9,980 nucleotides of DNA from an uncultured Actinomycetes bacterium (GTDB taxonomy: Bacteria; Actinomycetota; Thermoleophilia; Miltoncostaeales; Miltoncostaeaceae): positions 1 through 9,980 of the forward strand of contig CAIPNN010000301.1 in the NCBI GenBank assembly GCA_903866425.1, given 5' to 3'. Shown in pieces: positions 1-7,268 of this stretch (the first letter of the stretch is position 1; each line of letters starts with the position of its first letter). Made by a program: the position numbers and the translations under genes. Under the pieces are notes generated by a model. That model saw only the letters and a list, made by a program, of their open reading frames with translations, was not told where the DNA came from and did no database searches.

Positions 1-804
<804 letters not shown>

Positions 805-815
<11 letters not shown>

Positions 816-1446
816 CTCGTGCCTCCTCGGCTCCGGTGCTGCTGTTCTCATTCTCGGTGGTCACTTCATCTTCAACGCCAAGCCCGCCCGCCAGGGCGCG
901 GAGCCGACGCCGCGCGGGGCGGGCTGCCGGACTGGACTCGGTCAGGAGTTCAAACATGTGATCGTCCAGCGGACGCTGGCCCCTAGGGAGCGGGGGCTCG
1001 CGCTCGAGCCTGTGCAGCTCGTCCGCGAACTCGTCGGTGTCCTCAAACTGCCGGTACACAGATGCGAATCGCACATAGGCGACCGTGTCCACATCCTTGA
1101 GCCGGCGGAGGGCGAGCTCGCCAATGGCATTGCTCGACACCTCCTGCTTCAAGCGATTCCTCAGGCTCACCTCGATGTCGCGCACGGCGGTCTCGAGGTG
1201 GGCGGTGGGGACGGAACGCTTGTGGCACGCACGCTGCAGTCCGGACAAGAGCTTCTCGCGATCGAACGATTCACGGTCGCCATTGCTCTTGATCACCACG
1301 AGCGGCATCTCCTCCACCCGCTCGTACGTGGTGAAACGCCTGCCACATGTCTGGCACTCACGCCTGCGCCGGATGGCGTCTTTGGTGTCTGGAACACGAG
1401 ATTCCATGACACGGTGCTCTGATCCCTCGCAAAATGGGCAGATCAC
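805..1446 (-). CDS. nrdR: Transcriptional repressor NrdR
   Basis: NrdR represses ribonucleotide reductase genes when dATP/ATP bound to its ATP-cone signals sufficient dNTPs. Seen: a zinc ribbon with CPFC (Cys3, Cys6) and CQTCGRRFTTYE (Cys31, Cys34), the basic RRRR stretch at 26-29, then an ATP-cone at about residues 48-138 including KSNG, FDREKL, RLKDVD and VAYVRFASVYRQF. The GTG at 1446 is chosen because family members begin with two residues before CPFC; the open frame continues upstream to 1623 without resemblance to anything. No clear ribosome site precedes the GTG. The product is 213 residues, longer than the usual ~150-170, because of a ~65-residue tail rich in Arg/Ala and then Glu/Asp. 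It is co-transcribed with nrdJ, as in Streptomyces, and probably regulates itself. Confidence 0.95.
822..827 (-). promoter_or_regulatory. Shine-Dalgarno site of nrdJ
   Basis: A perfect AGGAGG on the minus strand lies six bases before the ATG at 815. It is inside the last codons of nrdR, so nrdJ has its own strong ribosome site within the upstream gene. It fixes the nrdJ start. Confidence 0.8.
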
Positions 1447-1453
1447 GGGGCGA

Positions 1454-1469
1454 CCACTAGGTATGGGGT
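1454..1469 (-). promoter_or_regulatory. Candidate NrdR box, start-proximal
   Basis: On the plus strand this reads CCACTAGGTATGGGGT. By hand it matches 11 of 16 positions of the published NrdR-box consensus (acaCwAtATaTwGtgt). It lies 8 bp before the nrdR GTG and 33 bp, centre to centre, from the second box at 1487-1502. NrdR boxes normally come in pairs about three helical turns apart, so the spacing fits roughly. Alone it would be weak. Confidence 0.45.
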
Positions 1470-1486
1470 GAGCGACATGGGGCGGC

Positions 1487-1502
1487 ACACTACATCCGGT
1501 GT
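1487..1502 (-). promoter_or_regulatory. Candidate NrdR box, promoter-overlapping
   Basis: The 16-mer ACACTACATCCGGTGT has fully complementary outer tetramers (ACAC/GTGT) and matches 12 of 16 positions of the NrdR-box consensus by hand. It covers the proposed -10 of nrdR, so a bound repressor would block polymerase. Its position just upstream of nrdR-nrdJ is where such boxes are expected. Confidence 0.6.
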
Positions 1503-1515
1503 GTCGGGGGTGCAA
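1487..1515 (-). promoter_or_regulatory. Possible promoter of nrdR-nrdJ
   Basis: On the minus strand TTGCAC (1515-1510) is followed after 17 bases by TAGTGT (1492-1487). Both hexamers are poor matches to the vegetative consensus (three of six each), but spacing is ideal and the -10 keeps the first TA and last T. Transcription would start near 1480, giving a leader of about 34 bases that contains the start-proximal NrdR box. The rest of the 1447-1638 gap also contains an 11-bp palindrome, GCGATAATCGC, at 1546-1556, with no assigned role. Confidence 0.4.
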
Positions 1516-1558
1516 GTTCCTATTGTTGCGAAGTGCCCGCTCAGAGCGATAATCGCCC

Positions 1559-1609
1559 AAAATGCCGTGTTTCCGTGCACTCACGCGGCTGCCGGGGAAT
1601 GGCACGGCA
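1559..1609 (-). terminator. Weak candidate terminator after lepB
   Basis: Minus-strand RNA past the lepB stop could pair TGCCGTG (1609-1603) with CACGGCA (1569-1563), followed directly by four U (1562-1559). The stem is only 7 bp and the loop is 33 bases, so this is a poor terminator by usual rules. It is listed because it is the only stem followed by a U run in the gap between lepB and nrdR. Confidence 0.22.
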
Positions 1610-1638
1610 CGACCCCCTGCCAAGACGTCAGGCGGGGA

Positions 1639-2358
1639 TCAGCCCAGAAACTGCAGGCGGGTGATGGGCCAGTAGATGAGCTCTGCCTGGCCAATCACGT
1701 TGTCCTGCGGGGTGAATGCGGCATCGCGCTCCACCCATACGTGCGCGTCGCACGACCCCGGGCGGTTGTCGCCCAGCACCAGGATGTTTCCCGCGGGCAC
1801 CACGGGGAAGGTTTTCTCGTAATCAGGGGTAAGCGCGTCGGGCACCACGTACGGCGTGGCCACGGAGTCGCCCGCCTTCTTCACGAAGGTGACGTAGGTG
1901 GTGTCGCCCTCCTGTAGCTGACGCTCAGTCACACCATCAGGGCCAAATGAGTTGGGTGTGGCGGTGCGCTGCACTGCGGCACTGCCACCGGGGCGAAGCT
2001 CGGGATACGGGCTCGATGCCGACACCGTGGCCTTCTTCACCGTCACCTCGTCACCCGGCAGGCCGATGACGCGCTTGACGAACGGCACGTCGCCGGGCTC
2101 GCTGCATGCGGCGCGTGCGCCCTTGGTGGGGTCGAACACCACGATGTCGCCGCGCGAGATATCGCGCAGCTTGTAGATGACCCGGTTTGCGATGACGCGG
2201 TCGGGCGCCCGGTCGCCAGTGGAGTTGGCGCCCTGGATGGCCGGGAACATCGAGTTGGTGGGAATCTCGTAGGGCTTGGCCAGCGACGCCTGAATGACGA
2301 ACGCCAGGGTGATGGCCACGACGACGGGAAGGATCAGGTCCTTCACCAGCTTGCGCAT
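1639..2358 (-). CDS. lepB: Signal peptidase I
   Basis: This membrane-bound serine/lysine protease removes signal peptides from exported proteins at the outer face of the cytoplasmic membrane. The 239-residue product has one N-terminal membrane segment (about 8-27), then box B IPTNSMFP with the predicted nucleophile Ser36, box C RGDIVVFD (69-76), box D FVKRVIGLPGDEV with the predicted general base Lys95, and box E VLGDNRPGSCD (194-204). Box E is slightly unusual: the common S-x-DSR is S-C-D-A-H here. Cys85 and Cys203 are the only cysteines and could form a bond outside the cell. The ATG at 2358 is preceded by GAGGGG at nine bases; the longer open frame upstream runs into the preceding gene and was discarded. 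The gene follows the duplicated-motif protein by 4 bp, suggesting one transcript. Confidence 0.93.
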   Translation of the reverse strand: MRKLVKDLILPVVVAITLAFVIQASLAKPYEIPTNSMFPAIQGANSTGDRAPDRVIANRVIYKLRDISRGDIVVFDPTKGARAACSEPGDVPFVKRVIGLPGDEVTVKKATVSASSPYPELRPGGSAAVQRTATPNSFGPDGVTERQLQEGDTTYVTFVKKAGDSVATPYVVPDALTPDYEKTFPVVPAGNILVLGDNRPGSCDAHVWVERDAAFTPQDNVIGQAELIYWPITRLQFLG

Positions 2359-2362
2359 GCGG

Positions 2363-2986
2363 CTATTCCCCTCGCCGGCCGAAGATGAGCCAGGCCACCG
2401 CACCGACGATGGCGAGGCCCGCAAGCACGATGATGATCCACACGGCGGCCGGCAGGCCGCTGTCGTCCTGCACCGCCACGGTAGTGGCGCTGGCCGCGTT
2501 GGCGCAGGCACCGCCGGGGCGACGCAGATTGGTGAGCTCGGCCTGACGGATCACGTCAACGGCCGCGCCGTACTGCTGCTGGTCGGGACGGATGAGCTTG
2601 AGGGCATCCTCGTACTGAGCAAGCGTGTAGCAACCGTTGATCTGGCCGTTGTCCTCGTAGTCGGCCAGCACCGCACGGCCACTCACCTCGTTGGCCTGCG
2701 CACCCGCGGTGGCGGCAACCGCGGTGGTGCCCGCCGCCTTGCCGGCGCACTCGATCTGCGCCTGCTGAATCACGTCAACCGCCGCGCCGTACTGCTGCTG
2801 GTCGGGTCGAACCTGCGTGAGGGCGGCGGCGTAATCGGCCCGCGAATAGCACTGGCTCAACTGGCCGTTGTCGGCGTAGTCGGCGAGCACGGCCTGACCA
2901 CTCGCGGATGCGGACCCCGTGAGGAGTCCCATCGTGAGCGCAAGCAGGAAAGACGCGAGTACGCTGCGGCGGATGATGGAGGCCAT
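2363..2986 (-). CDS. Secreted, membrane-anchored protein with two copies of an unnamed ~50-residue motif
   Basis: The function is unknown. The 207-residue product has an N-terminal signal peptide (Arg6-Arg7, hydrophobic core to ~24, predicted AxA-type cleavage at Ala26-Ser27-Ala28). Two repeats follow at about 30-79 and 103-152, 73 residues apart and identical at 33 of 50 positions; both contain VLADY, DNGQ, a Cys-Tyr pair and the invariant PDQQQYGAAVDVI. A linker (153-179) leads to a hydrophobic segment (about 180-202) and a short Gly-Arg-Arg-Gly-Glu end, so most of the protein should lie outside the cell. Its four cysteines (46, 80, 119, 161) give each repeat a similar Cys pair, possibly disulfides. 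The ATG at 2986 fits the signal peptide and a nearby promoter; ATG 3010 in frame is possible. I recall similar short motifs in other actinobacterial exported proteins but cannot name a family. Signal peptidase I lies immediately downstream. Confidence 0.82.
   Translation of the reverse strand: MASIIRRSVLASFLLALTMGLLTGSASASGQAVLADYADNGQLSQCYSRADYAAALTQVRPDQQQYGAAVDVIQQAQIECAGKAAGTTAVAATAGAQANEVSGRAVLADYEDNGQINGCYTLAQYEDALKLIRPDQQQYGAAVDVIRQAELTNLRRPGGACANAASATTVAVQDDSGLPAAVWIIIVLAGLAIVGAVAWLIFGRRGE
2550..2806 (-). repeat. Intragenic direct repeat: two 38-bp copies
   Basis: The segments 2550-2587 and 2769-2806 are identical at 37 of 38 bases and lie 219 bp (73 codons) apart in the same frame. 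They encode the strongest part of the duplicated motif, PDQQQYGAAVDVI. Flanking DNA of the two repeats is much more diverged, so this core is unusually well kept at the nucleotide level. Confidence 0.85.
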
Positions 2987-2999
2987 AGGCAGGACGGCG

Positions 3000-3028
3000 A
3001 GCGTACCCATGCCCAATGGGGCGGGCAA
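3000..3028 (-). promoter_or_regulatory. Candidate promoter of the duplicated-motif gene and lepB
   Basis: On the minus strand TTGCCC (3028-3023) is followed after exactly 17 bases by TACGCT (3005-3000). The expected start point is near 2993, only about six bases before the ATG at 2986, which would explain why no ribosome site is visible. The spacer contains the inverted repeat CCCAT-n5-ATGGG (3006-3020), a possible operator. The 2987-3064 gap is shared with the divergent plus-strand operon, for which I found no convincing promoter. Confidence 0.4.
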
Positions 3029-3064
3029 GCACGCACGTCCCGGGGGCACCTGCTGACGGTGCGG

Positions 3065-4999
3065 ATGAGGCGATCGGACGCCCCCGTTGTGGTGGGCATT
3101 TTGCTGCTCGTGGGCTGGGCGATGCTCACGTGCGCCAATGGCGGAATCGACCTGGGCGACGGGCTTGCCACGCGCGGCGCCACGGCGGCGCTCTTCGCGA
3201 CGGTCTTCGCCGCGCCGGTTGCGGCCTGGGCCGTCATGCGCGCCCACGATCGTGCGGCGCTGCAGTCGGGGCCCTCCCTGCTGGCGATGGGTGGCCTGTT
3301 CGGCCTGGCCCTGTTCTCCGGCATCTCCATCGCCTGGGCCCTCGCTCCCGACACGGCCTGGACCGAGGCCAACCACACGGCGCTGGCATTCCTCGCCCTG
3401 GTGCTGGGCATCACCCTCGGCAGCATCATCCCGCACGCACCCGAACGCTTTGCGATGGGGCTCGCGCTGGCCACCGCGCCGGTCATCGCATGGGCCCTGC
3501 TTGCCCGCTGCCTGCCCACCGTGTTTGGCAGCGACTACGAGCCCTCGCGCCTGCAGGCGCCAATCGGGTACTGGAACGCCCTGGCGCTTGTGGCCGTGAT
3601 GGCGGTGCCGGGCATTCTGTGGTGGGCCGGTCGCCGGGGGTCCACCACCACCGATCTGCTGGTGTCGTCTGGCGCACTGGCCGTGGTGTTCACGGCCCTC
3701 ATGCTCACGTACTCACGCGGTGGGTTGCTCGCGCTCATCCTGGTGCTGGTCATCGTGCTGTGGATGGTGCCGGGGCGTGTGCGCATGCTGTCGGTGCTCA
3801 TCGGCGGCGCCATCGGTGCCCTGCTGCCGGTGATCTACGGCCTCACCACCGATGCCCTCACCGACGACGCCCTCATTGCCGCCGACCGCAGCGACGCCGG
3901 CCTTGGCCTGCTGTGGCGTATCACCCTGGGCGTGGCACTTGCGCTGTTGGTGGGCTGGCTGGCCCTGCGCCTGCTGGGCGGCGGGCGGCTCACGCGCAGG
4001 CGGGCGGGCGTGGTGGCACTCGTGATCGCAGGGCTCGCCGTGGTGGGCGCCATTGGCTACACGGCCGCAAAGCCCGATGAGGTTGGCGGCTGGATCTCCA
4101 CACGGGCCAGCGAGATCGCCGGCACGTCAGGGGGGCTCGCCAACAACCCGGGTCGCCTGGGCAGCCTCGACACCAACCAGCGCATCGAATGGTGGAAGGA
4201 GGCCGTGGCATCGCTGGGCGAGCAGCCCATCATTGGCGAGGGTGCCGGGTCCTTCTCGCTGGTGCACCTGCGCGAGCGCACCAACCCCGAAGATCGCCTG
4301 AACGTGCGTCAGCCGCACAACCTGGTGCTGGAGGTGCTGTCGGGCCTCGGCATCATCGGCTTGGCGCTCTTGGCAGCACTGGTGGCCGGGGTGGCGTGGG
4401 CGGTGGTGCGCGCCCGGCACCGCGGGGCGCCGCCCAGCATTGCATTGCCGCTCGCCATCGCCGCCGCGTTCCTCTTGCAGTCGCAACTCGACTGGACCTG
4501 GACGGTGCCCGCCCTCACCACGGCCGCCATGGCAGCCGGGGGAATCCTCATCGCGTCGGCCACACCCGGGCCCGTGGCACCCGGCAAGCAACTGCCTCGC
4601 GCAGCGATCGCCGGCGGCTGGGTGCTGGTGCCCATCCTCATCATCAGCACACTCATGCCGTGGTGGAGCCAGCAGGACGTCGCAGCCGGAAACGCCGCAG
4701 TGGCGGCGGGCCAGCCAGGCGTTGCCGACAGCAACGCCTCTGAGGCCGCGGCGCTCAATCCGTTCTCAATCCAACCGTGGCTGCTGAAGGCCCGCGCAGC
4801 AGCGCTGCGGGGCGACACGGTGGCGCTGCGCGAGGCTGCGCGCATGGCCACCGAGGTGCAGCCCGACAACCCCGAAGGATGGACCGTGTTGGCACTCGCA
4901 CTTGGCGATACCCGCGCAGGCCGGGCGGCCTGGGAGCACGTACTGGCCCTCAACCCGCTGGATGCGCGGGCACGCGCCGTGCTGGGAGTGACCGGCTGA
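3065..4999 (+). CDS. O-antigen ligase / Wzy-like polytopic membrane protein with C-terminal TPR-like tail
   Basis: This is probably a glycan ligase or polymerase that moves lipid-linked oligosaccharides at the outer face of the cytoplasmic membrane. The 644-residue product has many hydrophobic segments. The O-antigen-ligase (Wzy_C) signature is visible: TYSRGG at 215-220, a large outside loop starting with RIEWWKEA (373-380) and PIIGEGAGSF, then HNLVLEVLSGLGIIGL with His418. Residues from about 541 onward are soluble, Ala-rich, and contain helix pairs ending in NPFS, QPDNPEGW and NPLDARAR, typical of degenerate tetratricopeptide repeats; this ligase-plus-TPR layout is known in the family. The start is uncertain: ATG 3065 is preferred, but GTG 3059 adds two residues, and the open frame extends far upstream over the opposite-strand genes. 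The exact sugar substrate cannot be read. The methyltransferase overlaps its stop by one base. Confidence 0.85.
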   Translation: MRRSDAPVVVGILLLVGWAMLTCANGGIDLGDGLATRGATAALFATVFAAPVAAWAVMRAHDRAALQSGPSLLAMGGLFGLALFSGISIAWALAPDTAWTEANHTALAFLALVLGITLGSIIPHAPERFAMGLALATAPVIAWALLARCLPTVFGSDYEPSRLQAPIGYWNALALVAVMAVPGILWWAGRRGSTTTDLLVSSGALAVVFTALMLTYSRGGLLALILVLVIVLWMVPGRVRMLSVLIGGAIGALLPVIYGLTTDALTDDALIAADRSDAGLGLLWRITLGVALALLVGWLALRLLGGGRLTRRRAGVVALVIAGLAVVGAIGYTAAKPDEVGGWISTRASEIAGTSGGLANNPGRLGSLDTNQRIEWWKEAVASLGEQPIIGEGAGSFSLVHLRERTNPEDRLNVRQPHNLVLEVLSGLGIIGLALLAALVAGVAWAVVRARHRGAPPSIALPLAIAAAFLLQSQLDWTWTVPALTTAAMAAGGILIASATPGPVAPGKQLPRAAIAGGWVLVPILIISTLMPWWSQQDVAAGNAAVAAGQPGVADSNASEAAALNPFSIQPWLLKARAAALRGDTVALREAARMATEVQPDNPEGWTVLALALGDTRAGRAAWEHVLALNPLDARARAVLGVTG

Positions 5000-5772
5000 T
5001 GAGCGGAGGCGACGGCTACTTCATCGGCGGGGCGGCAGATGCGTACGACGACATCCTGGTGCCCGCGATCTTCGACCCCTGGGCTGCCCGCGTGGCGGCG
5101 CTGCTGGGCGAGGCGGGCGACACCGTGTTCGACATCGCATGCGGCACCGGCGTGCTGCCGCCGCACCTCATCGATGCCGGGTGGATGCGGGTGGTGGGTG
5201 CCGACCCGTCGGCCTCAATGCTCGACCGCGCCGCCGAGCGCACGCCCGAGGCGGAGTTCGTGATGGGCGGCGCAGAAGACCTGCCATTCGCCGATGGCGA
5301 GGCCGATGCCATCGCCTGCAGCTTCGGGCTCATGTTCATGGACGACCCATCGGCGGCACTTGCCGAGATGGCGCGGGTGACGCGTCAGGGCGGGCGCATG
5401 GTGGTGTCCACATGGGGGCACGTGGACGACTGCCCGGGGTTCGAGGGCATCATCGCGGCCATCGAGGCGCACTCGGGCGGCAAGGCCACCGAACTGGTGC
5501 GCACTGCGTTCAGCATGGGCGACCCGGATGAACTGGCCGAGATCGCTGACGACGCAGGGCTCGACGCCGTGCGGGTGTCGCTGCACACGGTTGATGCCGA
5601 GTTCGACTCGCTGGCCGACATCGCCGAGGCCTACTGCACGTCGCTTGCCATCGGCGACCCCACCGAGGCGCCGGCGCTCGAGGCCGAACTGGTGCGCACC
5701 ATGGCGCCATGGATGCGTGGCGACACCGTGGCGTTCCCCGTGTCGGGGCTCATCCTCGAGGCCCGGGCGTAG
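4999..5772 (+). CDS. Class I SAM-dependent methyltransferase
   Basis: This 257-residue soluble protein should transfer a methyl group from S-adenosylmethionine to an unidentified small molecule or glycan. Seen: motif I VFDIACGTG at 43-51 (SAM-binding glycine loop), the acidic residue Asp69 in GADPSASML that binds the ribose, and AEDLPF with Asp94 beside the adenine, followed by LMFMDDP and the GGRMVVSTW strand. This is the layout of the UbiE/Methyltransf_11 type. The C-terminal ~100 residues (VRTAFSMGDPDELAEIADDAGL and beyond) resemble the cap of small-molecule methyltransferases. The ATG shares one base with the upstream stop (TGATG), indicating translational coupling. Grouping with a glycan ligase makes a modified sugar or lipid possible, but that is inference. 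Confidence 0.88.
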   Translation: MSGGDGYFIGGAADAYDDILVPAIFDPWAARVAALLGEAGDTVFDIACGTGVLPPHLIDAGWMRVVGADPSASMLDRAAERTPEAEFVMGGAEDLPFADGEADAIACSFGLMFMDDPSAALAEMARVTRQGGRMVVSTWGHVDDCPGFEGIIAAIEAHSGGKATELVRTAFSMGDPDELAEIADDAGLDAVRVSLHTVDAEFDSLADIAEAYCTSLAIGDPTEAPALEAELVRTMAPWMRGDTVAFPVSGLILEARA

Positions 5773-5774
5773 CC

Positions 5775-6488
5775 GTGGCCACCGTGGTGCTGCTGCATCC
5801 GTTTCCGCAGGACTCCTCATTCTGGGATGAGGTCGCGGGTGCCGTGCGCGCTGCGGGCCACGAGGTGATGACCCCCGACCTGCCCGGGTTCGGCGGGCGT
5901 GGGCTCGAGCCCGGATGGACGATGGCCGGCGAAGCCGACCGCCTCGCAGGGGACATCCCTGCGAGCTCCGCCGTGGTGGGCCTCTCGATGGGCGGCTACC
6001 TGGCGCTGGCGCTGTTGGCGGCACACCCCGACCGAATTGGCAGCCTGGTGCTTGCCGACACCCGGGCGGCGGCCGAGGCCCCCGACGGCATGGCAACCCG
6101 GCGGACGACGGCCGAGACGCTCAGGCGCGACGGCAGCGCAGCCTTTCTCAATGGCTTTGTGCCGCGCGCACTCGGGCCCAGCCCCGACCCCCAGGTGGTG
6201 GCACGCCTGCGCGCCATCGCCGATCGCCAGCCCGCCGAGGCCATGGCCGACGCCACCATGGCCATCGCCACGCGCGACGACCACACCGCGCTGCTCCCCG
6301 GCATCACGGTGCCCACGCTGCTGGTGGTGGGCGAGCACGACGCCGTCACCACGCCGGCCGAGCACACCGAAATGGCCGCGGCAATCCCCGGGGCGACGCT
6401 GGCCATCATCGGTGGTGCTGGACACATGACGGCGCTCGAGCAACCCGCCGAATTCGCCGATTTGCTGTTGGCCCACATCAGCGCATAA
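5775..6488 (+). CDS. Alpha/beta hydrolase with intact catalytic triad
   Basis: This 237-residue protein has the alpha/beta hydrolase fold. Seen: LLHPFP near the N-terminus (the HG-type oxyanion region), nucleophile elbow GLSMGG with Ser71, acid Asp189 in GEHDAVT and His217 in GAGHMTALE. The short cap between ~105 and 165 and the overall length fit the small esterase / ester-lactone hydrolase group; the substrate cannot be told. The GTG at 5775 is two bases after the methyltransferase stop and gives the expected short first strand ATVVLLHPF. No clear ribosome site is nearby (a GAGG ends 13 bases upstream), consistent with coupling to the upstream gene. It appears to be the last gene of the ligase-methyltransferase-hydrolase operon. 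Confidence 0.87.
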   Translation: MATVVLLHPFPQDSSFWDEVAGAVRAAGHEVMTPDLPGFGGRGLEPGWTMAGEADRLAGDIPASSAVVGLSMGGYLALALLAAHPDRIGSLVLADTRAAAEAPDGMATRRTTAETLRRDGSAAFLNGFVPRALGPSPDPQVVARLRAIADRQPAEAMADATMAIATRDDHTALLPGITVPTLLVVGEHDAVTTPAEHTEMAAAIPGATLAIIGGAGHMTALEQPAEFADLLLAHISA

Positions 6489-6521
6489 AGCATTAATTAG
6501 CAGGCTCTTTGTGCGATTTCC

Positions 6522-6551
6522 TTGACTCCGCACAGGCTGTGCACCTATCCT
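6522..6551 (+). promoter_or_regulatory. Promoter with palindrome in spacer; near-leaderless start
   Basis: TTGACT (6522-6527) and TATCCT (6546-6551) are separated by 18 bases. This is the best promoter in the window. The ATG at 6561 is nine bases beyond the -10, so the transcript should start within about three bases of the initiation codon and be leaderless, a common situation in actinobacteria. No ribosome site is present, which agrees. Just upstream the gap is locally A/T-rich (ATTAATTAG at 6492-6500). Confidence 0.65.
6530..6542 (+). promoter_or_regulatory. Palindromic candidate operator GCACAG-G-CTGTGC
   Basis: A perfect 6-bp inverted repeat around one central base lies inside the spacer between the -35 and -10 elements, an ideal place for a repressor or MerR-like activator to act. 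A second, wider pair, TGTGCG (6510-6515) and CGCACA (6529-6534), overlaps it. No regulator gene is adjacent. Confidence 0.45.
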
Positions 6552-6560
6552 GCCCCGCCT

Positions 6561-7268
6561 ATGCCATCACTTCCGCCTGCAATCAACCTCTCCTTCATCA
6601 CTGAAGGCAAGGACGGTCCTCTCGTCGTGGCACTCCACGATGTCGGCCGACCCTCGTCTGATCTGAAGAAGGCGCTGAAGCCACTCGCCAAGGATCACCG
6701 GGTGATGATTCCGGCGTTGCGTGGCCACGGCGACTCGCCGTGCCCTGCCGGCCCGTGGAGCATCGACGACTTCGCAAGCGACGTCGCACGCCTTGTGGCC
6801 ACCGAGGGTGGCGGCGCGGTGATGCTGGGCATCGGGCTGGGTGGCGCCACGGCGCTGGCCCTGGCACTTGGCCACCCCGGGTTGGTCTCTGGCCTGGTGC
6901 TGTCGGGCATCGGCCCGCGTGGTGAGGACAGTGATGGCCGCGACCGCTGGATGCTCATCGCCCGCGCACTTCGTGAGCGCAACCGCGACGAGGGCCAGGC
7001 GCTTGCCGCCGAGGCCATGGCAACCCGCCCCGACTGGCGCGGCGCGCTTGCACAGGTTGACGCCCCCGTGGCCATCGTGGCCGGCGAGGACGACAAGGCC
7101 GTGCCGTCACAGGATCAGCGCGAGCTGGCCATCTGGCTGCGCGCCGCCACCTTCGAGGTGGCAGAGGGCGCGGGCCACGACATGGCCAAGGACGGCGGCC
7201 CACAGCTGGTTGATGCCGTGCGCCGCCTGTCCATGTCGGGCGACCGCGAAGCCGCCGTCACCGCCTAG
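6561..7268 (+). CDS. Alpha/beta hydrolase-fold protein with Gly in place of the nucleophile
   Basis: The 235-residue product has the alpha/beta hydrolase fold: VVALHDVG (the HG oxyanion region), RGHGDSP after the second strand, acid candidate Asp178 in GEDDKAV and His206 in GAGHDMAKD. The nucleophile elbow, usually G-x-S-x-G, reads GIGLGG, and position 92 is encoded GGG, so Ser, Cys and Asp nucleophiles are all absent. It is therefore probably not an ordinary esterase. It may be a cofactor-independent lyase or oxygenase type, a binding protein, or a decayed enzyme; the clean frame and retained Asp and His argue against simple decay. The ATG at 6561 is chosen because it sits right after a strong promoter. 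It is transcribed separately from the preceding hydrolase and ends in the shared hairpin. Confidence 0.85.
   Translation: MPSLPPAINLSFITEGKDGPLVVALHDVGRPSSDLKKALKPLAKDHRVMIPALRGHGDSPCPAGPWSIDDFASDVARLVATEGGGAVMLGIGLGGATALALALGHPGLVSGLVLSGIGPRGEDSDGRDRWMLIARALRERNRDEGQALAAEAMATRPDWRGALAQVDAPVAIVAGEDDKAVPSQDQRELAIWLRAATFEVAEGAGHDMAKDGGPQLVDAVRRLSMSGDREAAVTA

Noticed and set aside
1447..1623. Upstream extension of the nrdR frame to an ATG at 1623
   Set aside because: NrdR proteins start two residues before CPFC. The extension has no family similarity and covers the proposed promoter and NrdR boxes.
2359..2511. Upstream extension of the lepB frame
   Set aside because: It overlaps the preceding gene in another frame; the ATG at 2358 has a ribosome site and gives the expected N-terminal membrane segment.
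2294..3064. Long N-terminal extension of the ligase frame
   Set aside because: It runs antisense over lepB's start and the whole duplicated-motif gene; the hydrophobic ligase sequence begins only after 3065.
2987..3436. Upstream extension of the duplicated-motif frame
   Set aside because: It would bury the signal peptide internally and runs antisense to the ligase coding region.
6487..6510. AAAGC/GCTCTTT as a terminator after the first hydrolase gene
   Set aside because: The arms pair only with a bulge and there is no stable GC stem or clean U run; the A/T-rich stretch is more likely part of the next promoter region.
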